62,187 bases of DNA. Source: Blastocatellia bacterium. GTDB taxonomy: Bacteria; Acidobacteriota; Blastocatellia; RBC074. Shown in pieces: positions 18,001-27,170 of the stretch (position 1 is the stretch's first letter; every line of letters begins with the position of its first letter). Both the position numbers and the translations under genes were made by a program. Location of the stretch: NCBI GenBank assembly GCA_016789725.1, contig JAEUQN010000016.1, positions 1 to 62,187 of the forward strand, written 5' to 3'. The notes below the pieces were generated by a model, which was not told the DNA's origin, searched no databases, and saw only the letters and a list, made by a program, of their open reading frames with translations.

Positions 18001-18861
18001 CAATACTTCTTCACCTACACCTTCTCCAAAGTGCTAGGAACAAGAGGTGGTGAGTTCAATAACCTTGATCCGATTGACACACGTGGACGCGGTTATGGTG
18101 TGTTGGATTATGACCGGACGCATATCTTCAACGTTTCGTATAACTACAACCTTCCAAATCTGTCACCATCCAATAACCTTTTAGCCAGAGGATTGATGAA
18201 TGGTTGGCAGATGTCAGGAATCACATCGTTTACGAGCGGGACTCCCGTCACACTTCGCTTCAACGGTGACGTCGCCAACCTATCCGTCGCCGCGTTTGGT
18301 TCAGATGCCTACGCGACCGCCGGATATGCGGCTGGTGCTATCGCGCCACTCTTCACCAAAAATCCGAACGTTAGTGGATCGAAAGTTGGTGATCGCGTAC
18401 TGGATTTGAGCGCAGTTCAAATTCCTGCCTTTGGTTCTTCCGGGGCGACAATTTCCCCCTTCTACTTCCGTACTCCACGGCGGTCGAATTGGGATATTTC
18501 TCTCTTTAAAAACTTCAAGGTCGCGGAATCCAAGAACCTTCAATTCCGTGCTGGTTTCTTCAATATCTTCAACCAAGCATTTCCGAAGAATATTGATAAC
18601 CAAAACGCCAGCAATAGCGACATCTATCTGACGCTTAACACCACTTGTGGCCGCACCCCGGTCAATCAAACGCTGGTGTTAGCCGATGGAACCACGACAT
18701 CGTTCACCCAAACCTTTGCGAATGGAATTGGGACAACGGGGTCGGGTGTTATTAACCCCAGCACCTGCACGTTTGATGCTAATACCCAAAGGGATTTTGG
18801 CAAGATCATTACCAAACGTGGCTGGCGCATTGTGGAATTAGCTTTGAAGTTCACTTTCTAA
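15013..18861 (+). CDS. TonB-dependent receptor, Oar-like with carboxypeptidase regulatory-like domain
   Basis: 1282 residues from ATG 15013, chosen over a GTG at 14902 because GGAGG lies 7 nt upstream and the signal peptide starts here (ending ALAQ, about residue 40). A carboxypeptidase-regulatory Ig-like domain follows at about 45-125 ([20 protein letters not shown]). The plug domain holds the segment [10 protein letters not shown] and is followed by repeated beta-strand segments of a very large barrel. The last residues, ELALKFTF, end in Phe as expected for BAM insertion. These receptors import glycans, peptides or other large ligands, and acidobacterial genomes carry many. A strong terminator follows, so it is probably transcribed alone or with partial read-through. 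Confidence 0.9.
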   Translation: MLTHFHPKTVTHSSINRGLQAIVTAGLFFILGTVFALAQTASSGTIRGVVKDPSGAVVPNASVVMTSSRTGTERKASSSGDGSYVFVSIDPGTYTLTVEASGFKRYVKTDLVVSPSETKGVDVIMEIGAATESVTISAAAVEEIKTETGERSNTLKSDQLNNLSIISRNSTELLRILPGVVAPDQSVYQVSGFGGADQYAVNGQRGQNNNISVDGSRVIDIGCNCGSIVSLNNDFVQEVTVQTSNFAAEHGNSAVQISGTTKSGSRDFHGSVYAYTRHEALASNDRFRNYVKAADPSSLAGQKPLGRFYYPGGTISGPITLPKKVFGPLGGFNEGRDKLFFFAGFEVQRQTFGAPPRISNVPTLAQRNGDFGSTTVRIPGGFANAGQNAPNNNLAPYINPIGKILINMYPVPNANLANANYISNTTQTQHRTDFKSRFDYKVSDKTNLYVRVTRELQASVNPYGIWWGPSTFELPTANQEDALGRSVAVGITKVFSPTLTNEFVFSGSKLKLDNQYQDPNKVRLSTLGIENTWRLPFDNTQFGRQSPYVSLSLISWAQGQLWSPGTNPIFAYNDSFSVTDNISKVAGSHTLKFGALIEQGNKRQNFQGDPDSQGLIGFNNWNGNGTGNDWGDLLVGQLTDVGHGTQPPVGNYRFYNYEFYAQDQWKVRPNFTLEYGLRASHMSVNKERKGFDILFSPSAYKPGAGYYINGDPFRPNGVLSAARGEIEKGTIKPPAVLLGPRLNFAWNVFGNEKLVIRGGTGIFYNRVQGNFQYDATLRSAPNGNVGATIQPGTTIPGTNYTFNDLGGLTLSNMGIATLPNGTKVAVNPLKLASGGAEIISPDPNSNDFPTTYQGSLSIATRIPVLGVFETAYVGTFGRHLAARLPINVIPLGALSKGNVPGDPGSTITQLQNPNCDPGAVDANGNVTRRGNCVVQTLTGVKADLTSPLVRQALDGGARNKFRLYPDLGNVRYQQYTGTSNYHSLQATLSRQAGKNLQYFFTYTFSKVLGTRGGEFNNLDPIDTRGRGYGVLDYDRTHIFNVSYNYNLPNLSPSNNLLARGLMNGWQMSGITSFTSGTPVTLRFNGDVANLSVAAFGSDAYATAGYAAGAIAPLFTKNPNVSGSKVGDRVLDLSAVQIPAFGSSGATISPFYFRTPRRSNWDISLFKNFKVAESKNLQFRAGFFNIFNQAFPKNIDNQNASNSDIYLTLNTTCGRTPVNQTLVLADGTTTSFTQTFANGIGTTGSGVINPSTCTFDANTQRDFGKIITKRGWRIVELALKFTF

Positions 18862-18888
18862 GTTGATTCAGCATATCACTCCCTAACG

Positions 18889-18941
18889 ACTGGTGCGTGA
18901 GAGAAAAGACGTTCTCTTCTTTCTCACGCACCAGTTTTTCT
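18889..18941 (+). terminator. intrinsic terminator after the TonB receptor
   Basis: Perfect 14-bp stem ACTGGTGCGTGAGA / TCTCACGCACCAGT (18889-18902 with 18922-18935) followed by TTTTCT. It lies 28 bp after the receptor stop codon and 17 bp before the next gene. Confidence 0.85.
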
Positions 18942-18957
18942 TTATCGGAGGCCCCAG

Positions 18958-19626
18958 ATGAAATCACTCTCTTTGATCCTTTTCCTAACCTTAGGATTGG
19001 CGGTTGTTTTATCGCAGGATACATCCTCAAAATTGATCTATGCTGACTTTGAAAAATTAACCAAAGAAAATCGCCCGATTAGTAATCGTGAAGGACAAAT
19101 CATATTTTCCGCTATGGGCGAAAATCAGGCCAATAAACCCAAAATTGCGCCCCGTATGTTTGGTGCGCAAGCTCCGCTGACACAACGGCTCGGCTTTACT
19201 TTTGAACTCCCTCAACCAAATAGCTGGGCCGAAGCCTCCATGACCATTGTCGGAATGAAAGATAAAGGACGTTTGGACGATTGGGCCAAAACGTTAATTG
19301 TGAAAGCCGAGGATGTAAGCGGATATAAATCGCTGTCGTTAGACATCGGAGCCGCCGGGGCTACGCAAATCCGCCTGCGGCTACTCAGCGAAGGCAATGG
19401 CGTTGATACGGGTGGCGCGCCCCCGGAACACACACTGACCATCACGAATGAGCTTAAACCCTACAAAGTTTCTCTGACCGACTTCAAACAACCCTCAGGC
19501 GATTGGGTGAAAAAGAAAGTGACGACCGATCAGGTTTTGAAAAAATTAACGGGCATTCAAATCAGCGTCACCCAAATCCCGTCACAAGGTGTGCTGATTG
19601 TAGATAATGTCGCCTTTGAAAAATGA
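18958..19626 (+). CDS. secreted carbohydrate-binding-like (CBM11/CIA30-type beta-sandwich) protein
   Basis: 222 residues. Signal peptide 1-19 (FLTLGLAVVLSQ). The mature protein has the pattern of galactose-binding-like jelly rolls: LIYADFEKL at the start, SWAEASMTIVG, GYKSLSLDIGAAGATQIRLR in the middle, then YKVSLTDFKQPSGDW and LIVDNVAFEK at the end. No catalytic residues are evident. It is encoded just after the TonB receptor terminator, so it may supply ligand capture for that receptor or work with the following cytochrome/TPR operon (inference). Family placement rests on pattern only. Confidence 0.6.
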   Translation: MKSLSLILFLTLGLAVVLSQDTSSKLIYADFEKLTKENRPISNREGQIIFSAMGENQANKPKIAPRMFGAQAPLTQRLGFTFELPQPNSWAEASMTIVGMKDKGRLDDWAKTLIVKAEDVSGYKSLSLDIGAAGATQIRLRLLSEGNGVDTGGAPPEHTLTITNELKPYKVSLTDFKQPSGDWVKKKVTTDQVLKKLTGIQISVTQIPSQGVLIVDNVAFEK

Positions 19627-19698
19627 TTCCTCTTTTGAATCGGCTGCTTTGTTCGAGTATGATTCAAGTGTTGGCTCACAAAAAAACGCAATCGCATT

Positions 19699-20877
19699 AT
19701 GGTGTTGATGTACGCATTATTGTTGGCGCTTTTCGTAACTCCGGTTCAGGATCGAGAAGTCGTGCGCCAATCGGAAGCCCACTTTGCGCGCGGCATTGAG
19801 TTACAGCAGAAAGGCGACCTTACAGGTGCGCGTGATGCTTATGAAGCCGCGCTCAGATTAATCCCACGCCGAGTGGATGCGTTGACCAATCTCGGTGTGG
19901 TGTACGCCAAACTCGGTCAATTCGACCCTGCCATCAAAAATTATAAAGCGGCACTCGCCTTGGAACCGCAGGAATCACAAATTCGATTGAATCTCGGCCT
20001 CGCATATTACCAGATGGATCGCTACGATTTGGCCTACCCTGAATTTGCACAGGTCGTCAAAGCACAACCAACCAATTTACAAGCCAAATTCCTGCTTGGA
20101 ACCTGCTACTTCTCTGTTGGCAAATTGAGCGAAGCCATCGCCGAACTGGAACCAGTGTACGCAACGCACTCGGAAGACCTTTCGGTGGCTTACATTTTGG
20201 CAAACGCGTACTTGCATCACGATCAACTCGACAAGGGACAGATGCTGGTGGACAAGGTATTCAAAAACCTCCAGTCCGCAGAATCGCATTTATTAATGGG
20301 GACGTTATATTCCGCACGCCGCGAGTTGCAATTAGCCGCAGAAGAATTGCAAAAGGCTATCAGTTTGAATCCCAAGTTACCGACAGCACATTCACAACTC
20401 GGCATCGTGTTTCTGATGTCTGGCAATCGGGAAATGGCAACCAAAGCGTTTCAGGACGAACTCACACTGAACGCGAATGACTTTATCGCTAATACTCGAC
20501 TTGGCTGGATGTACCGCGAAGATGGCAGGTTGGATGAAGGCGAAAAGTTGCTCAAACGCGCGCTGGAATTGCGGCCCAATGATCCCGGCCCGATGTTCCA
20601 GCTTGCGCAGCTCATCAATGCGCAGGGCAAGCCCGCAGAAGCGGTGGAATTGCTGGAAGGCGTCGTCAAAATTTTGCCCAAGTACAGCCCGGCGCACGTT
20701 CTGTTGGCGCGGTTATATTTCAAGCTCAAGCGCAACGATGACGCGCGCCGCGAACAAGCCATCATCGAAAAGCTCCGCATTGAGGAGCAGCAAAAACAAC
20801 CCACGGCTGAATCGCAAAAGCTGAGCGATCCGAAAGACCGGGCAATCAAAGACCCATTGCTCAAACCGCACCCCTAA
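19699..20877 (+). CDS. secreted TPR-repeat protein
   Basis: 392 residues with a short N-terminal hydrophobic signal (residues 1-17). About nine consecutive TPR units occupy residues 25-350, with typical spacing (for example AYEAALRLIPRRVDALTNLG, NYKAALALEPQESQIRLNLG, LLKRALELRPNDPGPMFQLA). The C-terminus is charged. It serves as a protein-interaction scaffold, probably in the periplasm. The next gene, a multihaem cytochrome c, starts 4 bp downstream, and a second TPR protein follows that, so the three form one operon. Confidence 0.85.
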   Translation: MVLMYALLLALFVTPVQDREVVRQSEAHFARGIELQQKGDLTGARDAYEAALRLIPRRVDALTNLGVVYAKLGQFDPAIKNYKAALALEPQESQIRLNLGLAYYQMDRYDLAYPEFAQVVKAQPTNLQAKFLLGTCYFSVGKLSEAIAELEPVYATHSEDLSVAYILANAYLHHDQLDKGQMLVDKVFKNLQSAESHLLMGTLYSARRELQLAAEELQKAISLNPKLPTAHSQLGIVFLMSGNREMATKAFQDELTLNANDFIANTRLGWMYREDGRLDEGEKLLKRALELRPNDPGPMFQLAQLINAQGKPAEAVELLEGVVKILPKYSPAHVLLARLYFKLKRNDDARREQAIIEKLRIEEQQKQPTAESQKLSDPKDRAIKDPLLKPHP

Positions 20878-20881
20878 CTCC

Positions 20882-21994
20882 ATGCATCGTAATCGAACGA
20901 TCAAAGTAGTTTTGCTAAGCGTGGTTGCACTAGGTGTCGTGCAACTGGTCTTTTCGCGCGCGCAAACGCCAAAACGGATGTGGACGCCGAATAAAATCCC
21001 CGCCCACGCAACGTTTGTCGGTTCACAGGCGTGTGCCGAATGCCACGGCGATAAGGTTAAATCACAAGCCCACACCCTGATGGGGCAGGCGTTGGAACCT
21101 GTTGCAACTTCCGGCATCTTGACCAAACATCCCAAGCTCTCATTTCGCACTGGTCCCTACTCGTATGAAATTGTGCGCAAAGGGGACCAAAGTTTTTATA
21201 CGGTGACGGACGGCAAAGAAACAATTACGTTGCCGATTCTATATGCATTTGGGCTGGGCTTCGCGGGACAAACCTATGTTCTCCAAGGTAGTGGCGTGTT
21301 TCTCGAAAGCCGCTTGAGTTTTTACAATGACATTCTGGGATTGGATACGACGATTGGGCAAGCACGTGACGTGCCGACGTCATTGGACGATGCTGTTGGG
21401 CGCGTGATGTCCAAAGATGAAACGCTGCAATGTTTCGGCTGTCACACGACAGGCACGGTCAAAGGCGGCAAATTGGATTACCAGAATTTAGTGCCGGGGA
21501 TCGGTTGCGAAGCCTGTCACGGTCCCGGCGGTGAGCATATTGAGTTGGGCAAAAAAGGCGAGCCGAACGCGCATAAAATTTTCAATCCCGGCAAGCTCAG
21601 CGGCGACGATTTGAGCCAGGAATTTTGCGCATCGTGTCATCGCAGCGTCGAAGACGTCACCGCGCTGCCGCGACTGGGAGGGATGAATAATGTACGCTTC
21701 CAGCCGTATCGTATCTTCAACAGCAAATGTTACTCGGATGATCGCCGCATCAGTTGCATTGCGTGTCACGACGTTCATCAACCGATGAAAGATGAGGCGG
21801 CAGCGTATGATGCGAAATGTGCCGCCTGCCATACAGCCAAAGCGGCGGAACCTGCTGCCACTCGTTTGTGTAAAGTCGAGAGCAAAAACTGCACGTCGTG
21901 TCATATGCCCAAAATCGAACTGCCCGGCGCGCATTTCAAATTCACCGATCATCGCATTCGCATCGTGAAACCGGGCGAACCGTTTCCCCTCTAA
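20882..21994 (+). CDS. periplasmic heptahaem cytochrome c
   Basis: 370 residues, signal anchor at 8-25. Seven CxxCH haem-binding motifs can be counted: CAECH, CFGCH, CEACH, CASCH, CIACH, CAACH and CTSCH. The region around the third (GIGCEACHGPGGEH) resembles cytochrome c-554-like proteins. It should transfer electrons in the periplasm; no catalytic haem site (for example CxxCK) is present, so a reductase function is not indicated. It is sandwiched between two TPR proteins with 4-5 bp spacing. That is an arrangement in which the TPR proteins could organise an electron-transfer complex, possibly with the ASPIC/CRTAC1-like protein encoded nearby (inference). Confidence 0.85.
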   Translation: MHRNRTIKVVLLSVVALGVVQLVFSRAQTPKRMWTPNKIPAHATFVGSQACAECHGDKVKSQAHTLMGQALEPVATSGILTKHPKLSFRTGPYSYEIVRKGDQSFYTVTDGKETITLPILYAFGLGFAGQTYVLQGSGVFLESRLSFYNDILGLDTTIGQARDVPTSLDDAVGRVMSKDETLQCFGCHTTGTVKGGKLDYQNLVPGIGCEACHGPGGEHIELGKKGEPNAHKIFNPGKLSGDDLSQEFCASCHRSVEDVTALPRLGGMNNVRFQPYRIFNSKCYSDDRRISCIACHDVHQPMKDEAAAYDAKCAACHTAKAAEPAATRLCKVESKNCTSCHMPKIELPGAHFKFTDHRIRIVKPGEPFPL

Positions 21995-21999
21995 AAGTT

Positions 22000-23229
22000 A
22001 TGTGTTTGAAGTCACCTGCCCTTTGTACCTTGCTTCTTGTTGTGTTGATTGCGTCAGCTTCGGTTGCTCAGCAAAAACGTGCGCCTGCGCCGCCGCGTCA
22101 GCCCGCGTTCAATCAACAACTCTTCGATCAAACTGTCACGCAAGCCAATCAGGCACGCGAGGCAGGCAACTTCGATGAAGCCATCGAACTGTATAAAAAA
22201 GGGATTTCGCTCAAGCCGAAATGGAATGAAGGCTGGTGGTATCTCGCTACGTTGCTTTACGAAAAAGATCAGTACGCAGACGCCGCCAAAGCCTTCAGGA
22301 ATTCGGCGGCGCTGAACCCTCAGGTCGGAGCGCCAGTGGCAATGATGGGCCTCTGTGAATTTCGTACGGGCGATTACGACAATGCGCTCGCGCATATTGT
22401 GCAGGGTCGCAAACTTGGTATTGGAGAAAATATCGAACTTGCCAAAGTGATGTTCTTTCACGAAGCGATGCTGCTCAATTTAAAAGGCGAATTTGAACAG
22501 GCCGAACGATTCCTCAATAAACTGAGCTACGACAACGTCAGCAACGAACAGTTGTTTATTGCGCACGGTTTGGCCGTCATGCGAATCCCCGCGTTGCCGC
22601 AACAAATTGGGCTAACGCACAAAGATTACGAAATGTTGCGCCGCGTCGGTTATGCCCAGCACGTGCTGGCGCAGTTGAATGCCAGCGATGGACAGCAGGA
22701 ATACGAACGATGGGTCAAGGATTATGCCAAAATTCCTGGCGTACAATATGCCTATGGTCGCTATTTGCTGTACAAACTGCGCCTTGACGAAGAAGCCACG
22801 ACCGCCTTTCAGCACGAACTGGAAAACACCCCCAACCACGCGCTCGCACGCTTGCAAATTGCCTACATCAAGCTCAAAAACAAAGAGCCGGAAGCGGGGT
22901 TAAAGTTTGCGGAAGAAGCCGTGAAGCTCAACGCGCGGATGGTGCTCGGACATTACATTTTAGGCCGCATGTATCTGGAAACAGGAGACGCGAAACGGGC
23001 GGTTGAAGAGTTGGAAACCTCGCAGCAAATGGCTCCCGACGAAGCCAAAGTTTATTTCGCCTTGTCCCGCGCCTATGCCAAAGTTGGACGCCAAACCGAC
23101 GCGGCGCGCGCGCGCGATACTTTCGCCCGGCTGAACGCCGCCGCCGAAGCCGCTGCGGCACAAGGCCAGTTGAAGGGTGAAGCCATCGAAGAAGGCGAAG
23201 AACGAAAGCCCGCGCCCGTAAAGCAATAG
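22000..23229 (+). CDS. secreted TPR-repeat protein (second of the operon)
   Basis: 409 residues from ATG 22000, 5 bp after the cytochrome stop; the frame is open further upstream inside the cytochrome gene but that part is not coding. Signal peptide 1-23 (LLVVLIASASVAQQ), then TPR units at about 45-140 and 270-390 (FDEAIELYKKGISLKPKWNE, AEEAVKLNARMVLGHYILG). The C-terminal tail is Ala/Glu-rich. It is probably a partner of the cytochrome and of the first TPR protein. Confidence 0.8.
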   Translation: MCLKSPALCTLLLVVLIASASVAQQKRAPAPPRQPAFNQQLFDQTVTQANQAREAGNFDEAIELYKKGISLKPKWNEGWWYLATLLYEKDQYADAAKAFRNSAALNPQVGAPVAMMGLCEFRTGDYDNALAHIVQGRKLGIGENIELAKVMFFHEAMLLNLKGEFEQAERFLNKLSYDNVSNEQLFIAHGLAVMRIPALPQQIGLTHKDYEMLRRVGYAQHVLAQLNASDGQQEYERWVKDYAKIPGVQYAYGRYLLYKLRLDEEATTAFQHELENTPNHALARLQIAYIKLKNKEPEAGLKFAEEAVKLNARMVLGHYILGRMYLETGDAKRAVEELETSQQMAPDEAKVYFALSRAYAKVGRQTDAARARDTFARLNAAAEAAAAQGQLKGEAIEEGEERKPAPVKQ

Positions 23230-23265
23230 ATCGTTTGGATTAAAACCACGGGACACAAGCTCAGT

Positions 23266-24681
23266 TCAAAGCGTCTTGGAAAACACTTTCAATCGTTCGG
23301 TTTTCTGCTGCAAATACGCATCAAAAACCATTGCCACGTTGCGAATAAAGATGCGCCCTAACACCGCGACTTCGATCCGGTCCGCACTCAGCCGCACCAA
23401 TTGATCGCGCTCCAGGTCGCGCAATCGCCCCAATTCAGACGCAAAATAAGTATCGAAGCAAATGCCGAATTCTTGCTCAATTTCGGATTTGACAACAACG
23501 CAGTGACACAACAACCGATTGATGACAGTGCGGCGCAATTTGTCTTCCGCTGTCACCTGCATCCCGCGCATCGTGGGCCATCGGCCTTCATCCAGCGCCG
23601 CATAATAGCTCGGCAAATCGCGCCAGTTTTGTGCGTACACATCGTCCAAGCCGCTGATTGAACTTACGCCCAAGCCCAACAAATCGCAGCCCGCTTGTGT
23701 CGTATAGCCCTGAAAATTGCGGTGCAAGGTGCGCTCATCCTGCGCCCGACACAGCTCATCTTCCGGCTTCGCAAAGTGATCCATCCCAATGTAACGATAG
23801 CCCGCAGCGGTCAATTGCTCAATCGCGTGATGAAAGATGCGAAACTTTTCCAGCCCTTGCGGCAAATGCTTCGCAAAGCTGCCTTGCTGTTTCTTGAGCC
23901 ACGGCACGTGCGCGTAACTGAACACGGCGACGCGGTCGGGATTCATGGCGACGATTTTGTCTACGGTTTCGCCAAAACTTTCGAGCGTTTGATGCGGCAA
24001 GCCGTAAATCAAATCCACGTTGATGCTCTCAAAGCCAAGCGCGCGGCAGTAATCAAACAGTGCCTTAGTCATTTCATATGGCTGCACGCGATTGATGGTT
24101 TTCTGCACTAACGGGTTGAAATCCTGAATGCCCATGCTGATGCGATTGAACCCAAGTTCGGCAAGCGTGCGGCAATGCTCTTCGGTCGTGGCGCGCGGAT
24201 CAACTTCAATTCCGATTTCCGCATCGGGCGCGAACATAAAATGTTCCTTGATGCAGGCAAACAACTCGCGGATTTCGTCCGGCCTCAGGTAGGTCGGCGT
24301 TCCTCCGCCCCAGTGCAATTGCTGCACCGGGCGCAAGCAATCCAATTTGGCGCTGACCAGTGCGATTTCCTGTTTCAGATGCGCCAGATAAGGAACCGTG
24401 ACTTCGCGCTTCTTTGTGATGACTGTGTTGCAGCCGCAAAACAGACAAAGCGATTGGCAAAAGGGCAAATGAAAATAAAGAGAGAGCGGCCCGCCTTTCC
24501 CATTGGACGATTCAATCGCCTGCATAAACTCCGTGGGGCCAAAGTTTTCGTTCCACTCCGGCGCGGTCGGGTAGCTGGTGTAGCGCGGCCCTGGTTGATT
24601 ATATTTTTCGATGAGTTCGGGAGAAATCACAGCTTGTTCGCCGTGAATGTTGAGGGTGAAAGAATCGTGCAGCGTATTCAT
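23266..24681 (-). CDS. hemN: oxygen-independent coproporphyrinogen III oxidase
   Basis: 471 residues, the normal HemN length. The N-terminal GPRYTSYPTAPEW, the radical SAM motif C75-x3-C79-x2-C82-G-C84 (HLPFCQSLCLFCGC), GGGTPTYL for SAM binding, and NVDLIYGLPHQT are all those of true HemN rather than HemW. The fourth cysteine C84 is the HemN-specific one. It oxidatively decarboxylates coproporphyrinogen III to protoporphyrinogen IX in the cytoplasm without oxygen, using two SAM. Haem supply fits the multihaem cytochrome genes just upstream. It converges with that operon, 36 bp apart. Confidence 0.93.
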   Translation of the reverse strand: MNTLHDSFTLNIHGEQAVISPELIEKYNQPGPRYTSYPTAPEWNENFGPTEFMQAIESSNGKGGPLSLYFHLPFCQSLCLFCGCNTVITKKREVTVPYLAHLKQEIALVSAKLDCLRPVQQLHWGGGTPTYLRPDEIRELFACIKEHFMFAPDAEIGIEVDPRATTEEHCRTLAELGFNRISMGIQDFNPLVQKTINRVQPYEMTKALFDYCRALGFESINVDLIYGLPHQTLESFGETVDKIVAMNPDRVAVFSYAHVPWLKKQQGSFAKHLPQGLEKFRIFHHAIEQLTAAGYRYIGMDHFAKPEDELCRAQDERTLHRNFQGYTTQAGCDLLGLGVSSISGLDDVYAQNWRDLPSYYAALDEGRWPTMRGMQVTAEDKLRRTVINRLLCHCVVVKSEIEQEFGICFDTYFASELGRLRDLERDQLVRLSADRIEVAVLGRIFIRNVAMVFDAYLQQKTERLKVFSKTL

Positions 24682-24788
24682 AGCCGATTCTCAAGCAAGG
24701 TGTGTGCCGATTTGATTTTCTGCTAGGTCGCATTGAAGATTCTGATGAATTGAGGATAAGTTCGCAGCGGCTGGGCAAAATATCGCAT

Positions 24789-27134
24789 TTAGTGATGTGA
24801 CGGGGAATTCGGTTTTTCTTTGGATGAAGTCAGGTTGAAAAGCAGCGGTTTTATTTTGCGCACCTGATAGTGCGTCTCAGCTTCACGAATTTCCAATGCT
24901 TGATTGCTCGCTACATTCCGAAACGTTTGCGTCTGCTTGGTCGCAGGCCATGTCACTTCGAGCGAATCAATTTTCGTCGCTTTTCCTACCCCGAAATGTT
25001 GCAACAGGGAAGATGCACCGAACGAACCACCGCTGGAAACCTCACGATAGCGAATCGCCTGCTTGCCTTTCGCATTCAGCAACGTCAATTTGATCTTCGC
25101 GCCAATCGCGGCCCGATTCGTTTTGCTGCCCACCAACTTCACCGCCAGCCATTGATTGCCATTGCTTTGGTTCGGATTTGTAAAGAGAGCTTTGTTGTAT
25201 TTGTCGCCCGGAATGAAGCCGCCAACGTTCACATACAAATCCTGATCGCCGTCGTTGTCTAAATCGCCAAACGCGACGCCGTGTCCTTTTTGCAGATGAC
25301 CCGTTCCCGTGGCGGCAGTCACATCCACAAAGCGTTTGCCGTCACGATTACGAAACATAAAATTCGGCATCAAGGCGGTGTACGAAGGTGCGCCCGTGCC
25401 GAGGTAAAAATCCACGAATCCGTCGTTGTCCAAATCACTGAAATTCGCCCCCATCGTCGGCACCACACGATGGAGATTGACCTTCGCGGTCACATCTTCA
25501 AAGCTGCCTTGTTGATTGTTGCGATAGAGCTTCATCGTTTCGGCTTGTGGCGGCAAGCCCAAATAACCGCGCGCGACTTCGGTTACGGACGGCACAAAAC
25601 TCGCTACAAACAAATCGAGCCAGCCGTCGTTGTCGTAATCAAACCACCACGTCGGGAAACTCATGATCGGTTTATCAACATTGAGCTTCGACGCACTTTC
25701 GGTGAACGTGCCATTGCCGTTGTTGTGGTACAAAAAATTCTCGCTGCCATAATTCGAGACGTACAAATCCGCCAAGCCATCGCGGTCATAATCACCCCAC
25801 GTCGCGCCTTTCGTGAATGCTGTACGATTGACGCCTGCTTTGGCTGAGACATCGCTGAACGTGCCGTCACCGTTGTTGCGAAACAGTTGGCTCGGCGTTT
25901 GTTCGTGTCCGACAAACACATCCAGCCAGCCATCGTTGTCGAAATCTGCCCACGTAACCGAATGCGTGCGATGCTCGCCGCTCATTAAGCCACTCGCTGC
26001 CGTCACGTCGCTGAACGTGCCGTCACCATTGTTTTTCAGCAACGAATTGCGCATCGCAAATTCCCAGCCGCCACGCATCACAAAGATGTCCAGCCAGCCG
26101 TCGTTGTTGTAATCGGTCTGAACACAATTGATGCCGCCGATTTGATCGCTGAGTTTGGCTTTGCTGGTCCAATCCACAAATGTGCCATCGCCATTGTTAT
26201 GAAAATAATGCAGCGGTTCGCACGCATCTACGCTGGAAATCACAATATCCAAAAAGCCGTCGTTGTCGAAATCATCCACGATTGAACCGCCAGCACCGCT
26301 GATGGCATCAATGCCAAGCTTGCCGGCCAAATCAGGAAATTTCGGCCAGCGGTCAGCCAGCGGAGTTGCTGTCATCGGAATCAGCCAATCGCGCTTGAGG
26401 CCGCGTGGATATTGACCGAGTGTCATATACGCCAGGTTCAAAAGCCAACGCACTTCAAGATTGTCCGGCTTGCTCAGCAAATGCTTTTGGAAATATTCGA
26501 CTGCCCGCGACGAACCAGATTTGAGCTTATGTTGCCCGGCGGCACTCAGCGGAAACAAACACATTTCCGCGTTGTGATGATGGACGCAATTGTCCAATTC
26601 GCCCCGCCGCAAATGTGCGATGCCGAGGATTTCTTCGAGCGATGATTTGTCTTCGGCATATTCCGGTTTATCACGGAGCAATTGCAGCAAGGTTTGATAC
26701 GCGGCTTCAAAATGCTCAATGGATTTGGGCATGTCACTGCGATACGAATACAGTTGCCCCATTTCATTGTGCAGCCGCACGATCTCCGTCAGATAGCGGC
26801 GTTTGTCGAGCGCCTTTTCAAGCGAGAGCAAATAGCTTTCAGCGGAACGAAAGGCAGAGGTTTCCGCTTCCAGTTTTGCGGCACAAATCGCTTTGAGGTC
26901 GAGCGGATTCGGCATCTTCATGGCCCGCGTCGTTTCGATGCGACCAGAGACTTCCAGCACGATTTGGTAGTCGCCCGTGCCGGTCGTGCGCCGGTTCCAG
27001 GATTGATCTTGTGGCGTAGTTGGCGTTTGCGCCAAGATGGTAAGAGTAATGATCAAAAGCAGAAAACCGAGATGACAGAACACACGGAAATAGCGAAACA
27101 GACGAGAAAAAGATAGTCTGAATGGATGAATCAT
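24789..27134 (-). CDS. secreted TPR + FG-GAP/VCBS + ASPIC/UnbV (CRTAC1-like) protein
   Basis: 781 residues. A signal peptide lies at 15-37, then a helical TPR-type region at about 60-240. At least seven FG-GAP-type calcium-loop repeats follow (DFDNDGFLDIVIS, DYNNDGWLDIFVM, DFDNDGWLDVFVG, DYDRDGLADLYVS, DYDNDGWLDLFVA, DLDNDGFVDFYLG, DLDNDGDQDLYVN). A C-terminal ASPIC_UnbV domain runs from about 660. The repeats should form a calcium-bound beta-propeller. Homologues are extracellular and often accompany TonB receptors and TPR proteins in Acidobacteria; the function is unknown. The first 20 codons run through a degenerate TTTCG-rich inverted repeat (about 27060-27165), so the exact start is uncertain. 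Confidence 0.85.
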   Translation of the reverse strand: MIHPFRLSFSRLFRYFRVFCHLGFLLLIITLTILAQTPTTPQDQSWNRRTTGTGDYQIVLEVSGRIETTRAMKMPNPLDLKAICAAKLEAETSAFRSAESYLLSLEKALDKRRYLTEIVRLHNEMGQLYSYRSDMPKSIEHFEAAYQTLLQLLRDKPEYAEDKSSLEEILGIAHLRRGELDNCVHHHNAEMCLFPLSAAGQHKLKSGSSRAVEYFQKHLLSKPDNLEVRWLLNLAYMTLGQYPRGLKRDWLIPMTATPLADRWPKFPDLAGKLGIDAISGAGGSIVDDFDNDGFLDIVISSVDACEPLHYFHNNGDGTFVDWTSKAKLSDQIGGINCVQTDYNNDGWLDIFVMRGGWEFAMRNSLLKNNGDGTFSDVTAASGLMSGEHRTHSVTWADFDNDGWLDVFVGHEQTPSQLFRNNGDGTFSDVSAKAGVNRTAFTKGATWGDYDRDGLADLYVSNYGSENFLYHNNGNGTFTESASKLNVDKPIMSFPTWWFDYDNDGWLDLFVASFVPSVTEVARGYLGLPPQAETMKLYRNNQQGSFEDVTAKVNLHRVVPTMGANFSDLDNDGFVDFYLGTGAPSYTALMPNFMFRNRDGKRFVDVTAATGTGHLQKGHGVAFGDLDNDGDQDLYVNVGGFIPGDKYNKALFTNPNQSNGNQWLAVKLVGSKTNRAAIGAKIKLTLLNAKGKQAIRYREVSSGGSFGASSLLQHFGVGKATKIDSLEVTWPATKQTQTFRNVASNQALEIREAETHYQVRKIKPLLFNLTSSKEKPNSPSHH

Positions 27135-27170
27135 TTTTTCGTTTCTTTCGGGTGTTTCGGAATCTCGTAT

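Noticed and set aside
27060..27165. Another full inverted-repeat element at the ASPIC gene start
   Set aside because: TTTCG-rich sequences on both sides look like decayed arms, but pairing is too poor to list as a separate element.
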